From IMG/VR virus record IMGVR_UViG_3300048838_001267, positions 1 to 23,076 of that record: DNA of 23,076 bases. One strand, written 5' to 3'. Below, in pieces: positions 6,032-13,174 of the stretch. The position numbers and the translations under genes were made by a program. Under the pieces are notes generated by a model. The model was not told the DNA's origin. It saw nothing but the letters and a program-made list of their open reading frames with translations, and did not search any database. This stretch comes from a virus. How positions within the stretch are numbered: the stretch's first letter is position 1; each line of letters begins with the position of its first letter.

Positions 6032-7248
6032 GTCACGCTGCGACGAAGTGGGCTTTCGATCAGCCTGAGCTGCACCGGGACATGAAGCCGTCCGAATGGG
6101 CGGTGCTGATGGTGCTGGCGGATTGCCACAACCCGGTGAACGGCTGCTTCCCCAGCCAGGACTACATCTGCACGAAGACCAACCTCGGCGAACGCGCGGT
6201 GCGCGATCAGCTGTGTCGTCTGCGCGAGCGCGGACTGATCGATTGGGACAGCGCGCGGGAGAACGGCCGGCGCGGCTCGAACCGCTACATCCTCGGCTTT
6301 GAGGCGGGATTTCAACCGGCAAATTTTGCCGGTAGCTCAACCGGCGAAATCGAGCAGGCTCAACCGGCAGATTCCGACAGTTTCAATCGGCAAAATTTGC
6401 CGCCTAACCCTGTAAGGGAACCAGTAAAGGAACCTGAGAGAGGGTGTGAGCGCGAGGATCAGAAATCCGAAACGGATACCGTCGTGCCCGACGACGACAT
6501 GCCGGGACGGGCAGCATTCGACAAGCGCGTCATGCGGTTCATGTCCGGCCGCGGCTTCGTGGCGGGGCCTTGGCCGAACTGGGACAGCGGTGGCACGGCG
6601 ACGCCGGCGTGGGTGACTGCCCGCTTTGCCGAGCTGACATCGCAGCAGCGCATCGAGGCGGAGCGCTGGCGGGATGCATACCTGCTCGACATTGCTGGCC
6701 GAAAGCTTGAGCCAAAGCCTGTGGGGACGTTCATCCGCGACCGGGTGTGGGAAGGGCTCGACCCCGCCATTCTCGACCGGGCCGAGAGGGTGAGGCAGGG
6801 CCGGCTCTCGCCGGATGAGCGTTCGCGCCCTGATGGCTGGGCGAAGTGTCTCGGTCCCGTCGGCATGGCGCGCTACTTCGCGGACCTGCTGGCCGGAAGC
6901 GCGAAAGGCCTCGCGCTGGAAGGCTCGTTCGTTCCTGATCCGGTGTTGCGGGACAAGTGGCCAGAGCTTTGGCAGTTCCGGACCATCCTGCGGCAGAAGC
7001 AGGGCGTCGTGTTCGGGCCGCGCTGGCATTCGCTCAAGGGCGCGATGGAGCCAGTCCCGCAGGGTTCCGACATGCTGGCTCGCTGGAAGGCGACGTTTGC
7101 CGAGCGCGGCTGGCTTTGGCTCAGCGAGTTCGATCGGGTCGATGTGGTGTTCTGTCCGGCAGGCGGGCCGGAGGGACTGATGCAATTCGAGCAGGCGGTG
7201 CGAGGCAGGACGGATGATGATGGCGGAAGATCCGAAGCGGCTGAGTGA
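6028..7248 (+). CDS. HTH replication-initiator-like phage protein
   Basis: A 406-aa protein from ATG 6028 (ATGA overlap). Residues about 20-90 (KPSEWAVLMVLADCHNPVNGCFPSQDYI, ERAVRDQLCRLRERGLIDW, RGSNRYILGF) are an HTH_36-type winged helix, the DNA-binding module found in phage and plasmid replication proteins. Residues about 94-150 form a low-complexity linker encoded by DNA with four 14-bp repeats. The remaining ~250 residues (a segment with ARFAELTSQQRIEAERWRDA, GTFIRDRVWEGL, and a Trp-rich end) are of unknown fold. The layout DNA-binding domain, origin-bearing linker, C-terminal domain parallels lambda O. There is no adjacent helicase or helicase loader in the window. The 3' end overlaps the antiterminator gene by 35 bases. 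Confidence 0.75.
   Translation: MSHAATKWAFDQPELHRDMKPSEWAVLMVLADCHNPVNGCFPSQDYICTKTNLGERAVRDQLCRLRERGLIDWDSARENGRRGSNRYILGFEAGFQPANFAGSSTGEIEQAQPADSDSFNRQNLPPNPVREPVKEPERGCEREDQKSETDTVVPDDDMPGRAAFDKRVMRFMSGRGFVAGPWPNWDSGGTATPAWVTARFAELTSQQRIEAERWRDAYLLDIAGRKLEPKPVGTFIRDRVWEGLDPAILDRAERVRQGRLSPDERSRPDGWAKCLGPVGMARYFADLLAGSAKGLALEGSFVPDPVLRDKWPELWQFRTILRQKQGVVFGPRWHSLKGAMEPVPQGSDMLARWKATFAERGWLWLSEFDRVDVVFCPAGGPEGLMQFEQAVRGRTDDDGGRSEAAE
6316..6332. repeat. Palindrome 1 of the iteron array
   Basis: CCGGCAAATTTTGCCGG: perfect 8-bp arms around one central base. It combines the first iteron core with an inverted copy. Confidence 0.85.
6388..6402. repeat. Palindrome 2 of the iteron array
   Basis: CGGCAAAATTTGCCG: perfect 7-bp arms around one central base. 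Its centre is 71 bp from that of palindrome 1, with two single-orientation iterons between them. Confidence 0.85.
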
Positions 7249-7885
7249 GGCTACAGCCGTCGGGCCGACGGACAGGCAATCCGCGAGGCTCGATGCCGCC
7301 CGCGCCATCTCCCGCAGGCAGCAGGCGCTGCTTGCGGCAGCGGGAGAAATGGCTCCCGATCGTCGGTGGGCCATACTCCATGTCGACAATCGGCGCGACA
7401 ATGATGTGGATAACCAGCTCTCACGGGCGATGATCGAGCATTGGTTGCCGCTGAGAAAGGCGGATGAAACGCGCAGCGGGAAGCGCCGGGGCGCTCCGGG
7501 CCAGCCGGTTTGGATGCTTGCGTGGCCGGGCTATGTGTTCATCAAGATCACCGATACGGCGGCCGCGTGGCAGGGCATCATGACCATCAAACATGTGAAG
7601 TCCGTTCTCGGCGTGGGTGAGCGGCCGTTCTTCCTTGACGATGACAAGCTCATGAGATTCAAGGCGGAATTGGCGACGCTCAAGGTCTGCACCGGCCCGG
7701 AAACGATGTATGTCGAGGGAGAAGCCGTGACGGTGATCGATGGACCGTTTGCCTCGTTCCCCGGCAAGATCCTCGACATCGCGGATAGCTCGGTGCAGGA
7801 AGGCCGGGCGCGTGTCGAGGTGATGATCTTCGGGCGCGCTGTGCCTGTCGAACTCGATCTTGCGCAGATCGCGAAACGCGTATAG
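7214..7885 (+). CDS. NusG/RfaH-like transcription antitermination protein
   Basis: A 223-aa protein. Three ATG codons lie at 7214, 7217 and 7220; the exact one is uncertain. It overlaps the previous gene by 35 bases. After a ~50-residue N-terminal extension, residues 52-150 read as the NGN domain: RRWAILHVDNRRDN, then EHWLPLRK, WPGYVFIKI and IKHVKSVLGVG. Residues 167-220 read as the KOW domain: VEGEAVTVIDGPFASFPGKI, then VEVMIFGRAVPVELDLAQI. NusG paralogues bind the RNA polymerase clamp and make it resist pausing or termination. The gene ends the early block directly before the tRNA and late genes, so control of late transcription is a reasonable inference. No recruitment site is identifiable. 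Confidence 0.85.
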   Translation: MMMAEDPKRLSEATAVGPTDRQSARLDAARAISRRQQALLAAAGEMAPDRRWAILHVDNRRDNDVDNQLSRAMIEHWLPLRKADETRSGKRRGAPGQPVWMLAWPGYVFIKITDTAAAWQGIMTIKHVKSVLGVGERPFFLDDDKLMRFKAELATLKVCTGPETMYVEGEAVTVIDGPFASFPGKILDIADSSVQEGRARVEVMIFGRAVPVELDLAQIAKRV

Positions 7886-8014
7886 GCGAGTCGTCCTTAG
7901 GATCTCCGACAGATTCGCAGTCCAGGTGACCAGCGACATCGGACCCGGAACAGACGCCACGCAGACGTGGTCAGCCTGCTCGCAACGGTGAAGATTCTAC
8001 CAACATCCAATCAC
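7886..8014. other. Intergenic region before tRNA, probable control region
   Basis: 129 bases without a gene, the largest gap between the early and late blocks. It contains a small hairpin, CCACG (7957-7961) with CGTGG (7966-7970) and a CAGA loop, too short and without a T-tract to be a standard terminator. I see no convincing sigma-70 promoter. A late promoter, antiterminator loading site or cos would be expected near here, but none can be shown. Confidence 0.3.
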
Positions 8015-8091
8015 GTCGGGGTAGAGCAGCCCGGTAGCTCGTCAGCCTCATAAGCTGAAGGTCGGCGGTTCGAATCCGCTCCCCGCAACCA
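8015..8091 (+). tRNA. tRNA-Met (CAT anticodon), initiator-like hybrid
   Basis: 77 bases including an encoded CCA. D arm: GAGC (8024-8027) with GCTC (8037-8040). Anticodon stem: TCAGC (8042-8046) with GCTGA (8054-8058). Loop CTCATAA with anticodon CAT at 8049-8051. T arm GGCGG/CCGCT around TTCGAAT. The acceptor pairs CGGGG with CCCCG, while the first two positions (G1 with A72, T2 with C71) are unpaired. Initiator features are the unpaired 1-72 position, the A11-U24 D-stem pair and the 77-base length. The three G-C pairs of the initiator anticodon stem are replaced by A-U, G-C, C-G. A lysidine-modified tRNA-Ile is a less likely alternative. The near-complete cloverleaf argues for a working gene rather than an attachment remnant. 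Confidence 0.88.
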
Positions 8092-8118
8092 ATCACGACA
8101 GCAAGGCGAACCCCGCCA

Positions 8119-8448
8119 ATGGCGAAGCTGAAGACGCTCGGTCCGTCGGTCCGGACTATGGATACGCGCACGGTGAAGCCGTTGCCGAAGCGCGCCGATC
8201 CGGAACTCCTGACTCCAGAGCATCGCGCCTGGCGCGCCGAGGTGCTTCGGCGCGCCGGCTACCGGTGCGAACAGATAGAGAGGGGCAAGCGTTGTGAGGT
8301 GAGGGAGCCCGCTCGCCTGTTCGCCGATCACGTCGTGGAGCGCAGGGATGGTGGCGCGCCCCTCGATCCGGCCAATGGCCGATGCCTGTGTGGTTCACAT
8401 CACACCCGGAAGACGGCCGCGGCGCGGGCGGCCCGCCTCTCTCGATAG
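8119..8448 (+). CDS. HNH endonuclease
   Basis: A 109-aa protein from ATG 8119, 27 bases after the tRNA. HNH core: ADHVVERRDGG (D70-H71), a central DPANGRCLCGSHHTRKT (N86, H94/H95). Cysteines at 50, 59, 89 and 91 could hold a structural zinc. Small HNH proteins next to the terminase genes are a conserved feature of HK97-like phages; in HK97 the gp74 protein assists terminase in cos cleavage. The position immediately upstream of the terminase pair supports that role here, rather than a free-standing homing enzyme. Confidence 0.88.
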   Translation: MAKLKTLGPSVRTMDTRTVKPLPKRADPELLTPEHRAWRAEVLRRAGYRCEQIERGKRCEVREPARLFADHVVERRDGGAPLDPANGRCLCGSHHTRKTAAARAARLSR

Positions 8449-8508
8449 GGGGGTGGTCGGATCTCCACGGCCTTTGGGGGCCGGAACCGCACGGGGGACA
8501 CCAGCAGA

Positions 8509-8516
8509 TTTTTTTT
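8509..8516 (+). promoter_or_regulatory. U8 tract in the small terminase leader
   Basis: Eight consecutive T directly upstream of the small terminase ATG (8520), where a Shine-Dalgarno sequence would be expected. A weak 5-bp hairpin (8468-8472 with 8479-8483) lies about 25 bases earlier, too far away to form a standard terminator with it. It may be a ribosomal protein S1 binding enhancer. No purine-rich SD is visible at the usual distance. Confidence 0.35.
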
Positions 8517-8519
8517 GCC

Positions 8520-9032
8520 ATGGCACAAGATTTGGACCTTTTCGGAAACCCCTATGACCCTGCCGGACGAAAACAGGGGCGGCCCGAGCACCAGCCATCC
8601 GAGGAAAACATCATAACAATCATGGTGTTACTCGCGAGCGGCATGACAAATGGCGAGATCGCAAAGACGATCGGCATCTCGGTGCCAACGCTGCGCAAAC
8701 ATTATTTGCACCTGACACGGCATCGCGAGGTCATGCTTGGTCGGCTCAAGGGCAAGCTCCGCACGGCTCAGATCCGGGAAGGGTTGAAGGGTAATGCCGC
8801 TGCTCTTTCGGGAGCACTCAAGATGCTCGACGCGGTCAGCGCCGAGAACGCCCATCGCGACCTGCAGAATCGCGCGGCCAATCAGCCCGGACGGCGAGGC
8901 TACGTTTCCAAGAAGGAGCAGCGCCTCGACCGTGCCAGATCGATCGGCGGGAAGTATGCGGTTCCGCCGGCGCCCCGACTCGTCTCGAACAACGGTCAGG
9001 CTGTCGCCGCGGCCCAGCCGGACGAAGAGTAG
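8520..9032 (+). CDS. Terminase small subunit-like protein
   Basis: A 170-aa protein from ATG 8520. The frame is open further upstream (to ATG 8382), but that part overlaps the HNH gene and reads as non-native, while MAQDLDLFGNPYDP is the typical start of this phage family. Residues 31-62 (IITIMVLLASGMTNGEIAKTIGISVPTLRKHY) form a helix-turn-helix of resolvase-like type, as expected for the DNA-recognition part of a small terminase. The middle is helical (KLRTAQIREGLKGNAAALSGALKML) and the C-terminus is low-complexity. It lies between HNH and the large terminase. It recognises the packaging site and delivers DNA to the large subunit. Confidence 0.8.
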   Translation: MAQDLDLFGNPYDPAGRKQGRPEHQPSEENIITIMVLLASGMTNGEIAKTIGISVPTLRKHYLHLTRHREVMLGRLKGKLRTAQIREGLKGNAAALSGALKMLDAVSAENAHRDLQNRAANQPGRRGYVSKKEQRLDRARSIGGKYAVPPAPRLVSNNGQAVAAAQPDEE

Positions 9033-9044
9033 CGGTCAAGGTTG

Positions 9045-10895
9045 ATGCGCTTTTCCACTGCGTGCCCCGATTGGGAACGGCGGATCGTCGAACGGGAAAG
9101 TCTGATCCCGTTCGCGCCGCTGTTCGAAGACGAGGCCGCCGCGGCGCTTGCAGTTTTCAAGTCGTTGCAGATCACGGATATCCCTGCGTTCGTCGACCGG
9201 AAGACTGGCGAGGTTCGGCATCCCACATTCGGGGAGTCCTGCGAGCAATACGTCTTCGATTTCGTGGCTGCGATCTTCGGCGCCTATGACGCACAGTCGG
9301 CGCGTCGCCTCATCGAGGAGTTCTTCCTCCTCATCTCGAAGAAGAACATCAAAAGCACCCTTGCTGCCGGCATCATGGTAACGGCGCTTATCCGCAACTG
9401 GCGTCATGATCAGGAGCTGATCATCCTCGCCCCCACGCGTGAGATCGCGGATAACTCGTTCAAACCGGCGGCCTCCATGGTGAGGGCCGATCCGGAACTT
9501 CGCGACCTTCTGCATGTGCAGGACAACCTGAAGATGATCACGCACACGATCACCCGGGCTGTCCTAAAAGTCGTTTCTGCAGACTCGGCCACAGCCGGTG
9601 GGAAGAAGGCGGGGTTCGTTCTCGTCGAGGAGCTGTGGTTGTTCGGCGAGCGCGCCGGCTCCAGCTCGATGTTGCAGGAGGCGACCGGCGGGCTGATCTC
9701 GCGTCCTGAGGGCTTCGTGATCTACCTCACCACCCAGTCGGACAAGCCGCCGGCCGGCGTGTTCAAGGAGAAGCTGGATTACTTTCGGGACGTCCGCGAC
9801 GGGAAGATCGACGACCCGCATAGCCTGGCCGTGATCTATGAGTTTCCCGAGGCCATGATCGAGGCGGAGACGTATCTCGACCCGAACAACTGGTACATCA
9901 CCAACCCGAACATGGGCCGGTCGGTGCGCCGAGACTGGCTGGAGCGGAAGCTGCTCAACGTGCGCAGTGGCGCGGACGAGGAAGGCGATACCTTCCAGAG
10001 CTTCCTCGCCAAGCATCTCAATGTCGAGATCGGGATGCGCAACCGCGCCAACCGGTGGCCCGGCGCCAATCACTGGGAAGCGGCGGTCGATAGCGAGTTG
10101 GCGCAGCTATCGCACTTCGATGCTCTGGAGCGCCTTCTCGACCGCTGCGAGGTGGTCGTCGTCGGGATCGACGGGGGCGGACTGGATGACCTGTTCGGAT
10201 TCTCGATCGTTGGAAGAGAGCCGGACGAGATCGAGGTCCCGGTTGTTGTGAATGGTCGCGAGACCGTCGTTTACATGAAGCGATGGTTGTCGTGGTCCCA
10301 CGCATGGTGTCACCGCGAAGTCCTGAAGCGTCGCAAGAAGATCTCTCCGATCCTTCTGGACATCGAGAAGGCGGGTCATCTCACGATCATCGACGTCGCG
10401 CTGGAGGACATCGCGGCGATCGTCGAGCTTCTGAAGCTGATCAAGGCTCGCGGCATTCTCGGAGCCGTCGCGGTCGATCCCGCCGGCCTGGGGGAATTCG
10501 TCGATGCGCTCGCTCTGCCGGATGTCGATATCACGTCGGACAATGGGTTGCTCATTGGCGTGCCGCAGGGCTTTGCCCTGATGAACTCGATAAAGACCGC
10601 AGAGCGCCGGCTGTCCAACGGCATGCTGCGGCATGCGTCCGGACCGCTGATGCCATGGTGCGTCTCGAATCTGAAGATAGAGGCGACCGCAACCGCGATC
10701 CGGGCGACGAAGCAGACGGCTGGCGATGCCAAGGTGGATCCGGCCTTCGCCTTGTTCGATGCGGTCGCGGTGATGGTGAAGAACCCTGAGCCGCGAAACG
10801 TGACGTCCGGCTGGGATACCGACGACTTCGACGCGCTGGAGGCCAAGATTGAGGCCGAGATCGCGCGGGCCGAAGACTTCGTTCACGTCTACTGA
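9045..10895 (+). CDS. terL: Terminase large subunit
   Basis: A 616-aa protein. ATG 9045 is preceded by AAGG; TTG 9042 is the alternative. ATPase part: SKKNIKST (98-105) is a Walker A variant lacking the usual GK[ST], followed by LIILAPTREIADNSF. Walker B-like VLVEELWLFG is at about 192-201, with a Thr-rich motif III (YLTTQSDKPP). Nuclease part: VVVGIDGGGLDDLFGF from about 371, AVAVDPAGLGEF near 475, and DPAFALFDAVAVM near 570-583 supply the acidic residues of the RNase H-like fold. The enzyme cuts concatemeric DNA and pumps it through the portal. Length is normal for HK97-type large terminases. Confidence 0.93.
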   Translation: MRFSTACPDWERRIVERESLIPFAPLFEDEAAAALAVFKSLQITDIPAFVDRKTGEVRHPTFGESCEQYVFDFVAAIFGAYDAQSARRLIEEFFLLISKKNIKSTLAAGIMVTALIRNWRHDQELIILAPTREIADNSFKPAASMVRADPELRDLLHVQDNLKMITHTITRAVLKVVSADSATAGGKKAGFVLVEELWLFGERAGSSSMLQEATGGLISRPEGFVIYLTTQSDKPPAGVFKEKLDYFRDVRDGKIDDPHSLAVIYEFPEAMIEAETYLDPNNWYITNPNMGRSVRRDWLERKLLNVRSGADEEGDTFQSFLAKHLNVEIGMRNRANRWPGANHWEAAVDSELAQLSHFDALERLLDRCEVVVVGIDGGGLDDLFGFSIVGREPDEIEVPVVVNGRETVVYMKRWLSWSHAWCHREVLKRRKKISPILLDIEKAGHLTIIDVALEDIAAIVELLKLIKARGILGAVAVDPAGLGEFVDALALPDVDITSDNGLLIGVPQGFALMNSIKTAERRLSNGMLRHASGPLMPWCVSNLKIEATATAIRATKQTAGDAKVDPAFALFDAVAVMVKNPEPRNVTSGWDTDDFDALEAKIEAEIARAEDFVHVY

Positions 10896-10910
10896 GCATG
10901 GGGACGGCAC

Positions 10911-11141
10911 ATGCGATTTGTATCAACCGCGATGCACGCCGCACGGCGGGCCGGCATTGCCGTCATTCGCGCGATTCCTCCGCTGATGCGGGACGCCGTC
11001 GGCGTCAGCGGGGCCGGCATGATTGTCTATGGGGTATGGCAGATGCATCAGCCGTCGGCGTGGATCGTTGGGGGAATTTTTCTCGTCGCGACAGCCTGGC
11101 GTCTGGCTGTGCGTCCGCGTCTGGCCGGCGAGGTAGATTGA
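10911..11141 (+). CDS. Small membrane protein between terminase and portal
   Basis: A 76-aa protein from ATG 10911, ending in a TGATG junction with the portal gene. It has two hydrophobic stretches (about residues 29-45 and 49-66, the second SAWIVGGIFLVATAWRLA) separated by a short QMHQP turn, with a basic N-terminus (MHAARRAG) and Arg near the C-terminus. This suggests a two-helix hairpin in the inner membrane. I do not know the family. Small membrane proteins at this position are common in alphaproteobacterial phages but lack assigned roles. Confidence 0.6.
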   Translation: MRFVSTAMHAARRAGIAVIRAIPPLMRDAVGVSGAGMIVYGVWQMHQPSAWIVGGIFLVATAWRLAVRPRLAGEVD

Positions 11142-12442
11142 TGCGTGGCCTGTTCGGTTCGCTCGCCGCCGGCGTCGAGCGAAAGGATGCAGCATCCAGC
11201 CGGTACGGGTTGGTCGACGAGATGTGGGCCGACTTCTTCGGCGGCGCCCGCACCTCGAAATCAGGCGTGTCCGTCAACTGGAAATCCGCGCTCTCGGTCA
11301 CGACGGTCCTTGCCTGTGAACGCGTCCGCGCCGACGGGCATGCCTCGGTGCCGTGGAAGCTTTACCAGCGCACGGAAACAAGCAGAAATGGCACGACCGT
11401 CGCCGGACGTCGGGAGGCGCGCGATCATCCTCTGTACGATCTCCTGGCCACGGCGCCGAATGAATGGATGACAAGCCTTGAGTTTCGGGAGACGCAGAGT
11501 TTCCATGTCGACCTTGCGGGTCGGTCCTATGCCTTCCTGAACAAGGTTCACGGTCAGATCGTCGAGATGATCCTTCTCGATCCCGGCCGCGTTACATGCA
11601 GCGTCAGCCGGGACTTCTCCAGGGTCTACACCCTGCATGGACTCGATGGAACGTTTGAGAGGGTCAGCGCCGACAAGATCTGGCACGTCAAGGGGCCGTC
11701 GTGGGACACCATCGAAGGTCTCGACGTCATTCGCCTCGCCGCCGAGGCGATCGGCCTCGCGCTGGCCACCGAGGAAAGCCATGCAGCCTTCCATCGCAAT
11801 GGCGTGCGCCCGAGTGGCATGCTCTCCGTGGAAGGCAACCTGAACGAGGCCGGGTTGATCCGGCTTGCCGCATGGGTGAGGCGGAACTTCGGCGGCGCGA
11901 GCAACACCGGCCGCATGATGACGGTCGATCGAAACGCCAAGTTCATTCCGTTCCAGATGAACGGAGTCGATAGCCAGCATCTGGAAACCCGCAAGTTTCA
12001 GGTGGAGAGGATATGCGAGGTGCTGCGCGTGATGCCGATCATGATCGGCTTCTCGGGTGACAAGAACGCGACGTTCGCCTCGGCCGAGCAAATGTTCCTG
12101 GCGCACCTGATCCATTGCGTCCGACCGATCCATCGTCGCTTCGCCGGATCCGCGGACCTTTTCCTGCTGACCAAGGAGGAGCGCCAGAAGGGGTTCTACA
12201 CCGGTTTTGTGGACGCCGACTTCCTCAGCCCGGCCATGAAGGACAAGGGCGAATTCAACAAGACGGCCCTTGGCGGCGGCAATCCAGGCTGGCTTACTCA
12301 GAACGAGGTGCGCGGCTTCGACGAACTGCCGCCGATTGACGGCGGCGATCGCCTCTATGTGCCGGCCAACATGGCCGCGATCGACAAGGACGGCAATGCC
12401 GTGCCGCTCGTCACACGTCCTGCGCTGCCCACTGGAGAATGA
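11141..12442 (+). CDS. Portal protein, HK97 family
   Basis: A 433-aa protein from ATG 11141; upstream in-frame codons overlap the membrane protein gene and are excluded. Family signs: SVNWKSALSVTTVLACERVRADGHASVPWKLY, DHPLYDLLATAPNEWMTSLEFRE, then KIWHVKGPSWDTIEGLDVIRLAAEAIGLALATEE, RNGVRPSGMLS, and a FQVERICEVLRVMPIMIG helix with the downstream NATFASAEQM. It forms the dodecameric ring at the capsid vertex through which DNA enters and leaves. Length is typical (about 400-430 aa). It overlaps the protease gene by four bases. Confidence 0.93.
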   Translation: MRGLFGSLAAGVERKDAASSRYGLVDEMWADFFGGARTSKSGVSVNWKSALSVTTVLACERVRADGHASVPWKLYQRTETSRNGTTVAGRREARDHPLYDLLATAPNEWMTSLEFRETQSFHVDLAGRSYAFLNKVHGQIVEMILLDPGRVTCSVSRDFSRVYTLHGLDGTFERVSADKIWHVKGPSWDTIEGLDVIRLAAEAIGLALATEESHAAFHRNGVRPSGMLSVEGNLNEAGLIRLAAWVRRNFGGASNTGRMMTVDRNAKFIPFQMNGVDSQHLETRKFQVERICEVLRVMPIMIGFSGDKNATFASAEQMFLAHLIHCVRPIHRRFAGSADLFLLTKEERQKGFYTGFVDADFLSPAMKDKGEFNKTALGGGNPGWLTQNEVRGFDELPPIDGGDRLYVPANMAAIDKDGNAVPLVTRPALPTGE

Positions 12443-13146
12443 CCATGGAGCACTTCACTTCAGATCTTTGCGAGGTCAAATTCGCCACCGGTACTGCTGA
12501 CGGCACGTTTTCCGGATACGGGGCGGTGTTCGGCAACATCGATTCCCACGGGGACCGCATCGAGAAGGGCGCCTTTGACGAAACGCTCCGCGAGTGGCGC
12601 TCGAAAGGCAAGTACCCGAAAATGCTGCTCCAGCACGGAGCGATGTTCTTCGGAGCGCCCGACGACGATCTTCCCATCGGCCAGTGGACGCTGATGGAGG
12701 AAAACTCGAAGGGTCTGAAGGTCGAAGGACGCCTCTTCGCACTCAACACCGATCGTGGCGCGCTGATCTACGAAGGCCTGAAGTCGGGAGAACTCGACGG
12801 CCTTTCGATCGGCTACCGCGCCAAGAAATACACGATGGGCACCAAGCCGCAGGATCCGACGCGCACCCTGCACCAGGTGGATCTCCGCGAAGTCAGCATC
12901 GTGACTTTTCCATCCAACGACAAGGCCACCATCGGGAGCGTCAAATCCGCCCTCGATATGTTGAATCCGCGCGAGTTGGAGCGCGAACTCAAGCAATTTC
13001 TCTCGGGAGCCGACGCCGTGAAGGCTGTCGCCATCCTGAAGAAGCACCTTCAGCGTGAGGCTGGAGGCCACTCGCCGCAAAGCTCTCGAGATGAGGATGC
13101 CGCGGTCGAACTGCTCGACACGCTGAAGAAGCTGCGAGCGGCCTGA
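12439..13146 (+). CDS. Prohead protease, HK97 (U35) family
   Basis: A 235-aa protein from ATG 12439 (overlapping the portal stop); ATG 12445 is an alternative. FSGYGAVFGNIDSHGDRIEKGAF is the standard family opening. Catalytic candidates are His66 in MLLQHG and Ser123 in DGLSIGY, followed by DLREVSIVTFPSN, which closes the protease fold. The C-terminal ~60 residues are a helical tail. It cleaves the capsid scaffold part during maturation. Confidence 0.93.
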   Translation: MTMEHFTSDLCEVKFATGTADGTFSGYGAVFGNIDSHGDRIEKGAFDETLREWRSKGKYPKMLLQHGAMFFGAPDDDLPIGQWTLMEENSKGLKVEGRLFALNTDRGALIYEGLKSGELDGLSIGYRAKKYTMGTKPQDPTRTLHQVDLREVSIVTFPSNDKATIGSVKSALDMLNPRELERELKQFLSGADAVKAVAILKKHLQREAGGHSPQSSRDEDAAVELLDTLKKLRAA

Positions 13147-13174
13147 CCTCAACCTTTCAATAACGGAGGGCAAG

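Larger units (their letters stand above)
6312..6402. other. Putative iteron-type replication origin inside the initiator gene
   Basis: Four direct copies of a 14-bp motif with consensus TCAACCGGCAAATT start at 6312, 6337, 6360 and 6383 (spacings 25, 23, 23). The copies are TCAACCGGCAAATT, TCAACCGGCGAAAT, TCAACCGGCAGATT and TCAATCGGCAAAAT. Their phases relative to the reading frame differ: they encode QPAN, STGE, QPAD and NRQN. The repetition is therefore at DNA level, not protein level. The first and last copies are extended into palindromes. AT-richer DNA follows (about 6405-6440). By analogy with the iterons of lambda ori inside gene O, this is a likely initiator-binding origin. An operator array is the main alternative. 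Confidence 0.65.

Noticed and set aside
6312-6402. Repeat array as a protein-level low-complexity repeat
   Set aside because: Copies fall in three reading frames and encode different peptides, so the conserved unit is the DNA.
8015-8091. tRNA as an attL/attR remnant of integration
   Set aside because: The cloverleaf is nearly complete including the 5' half, it lies between early and late phage genes, and no integrase is near. Phage-carried tRNA is the simpler reading.
8468-8516. Rho-independent terminator before the small terminase
   Set aside because: The only hairpin is 5 bp and its end is about 25 bases away from the T-run, so the two do not form a terminator.
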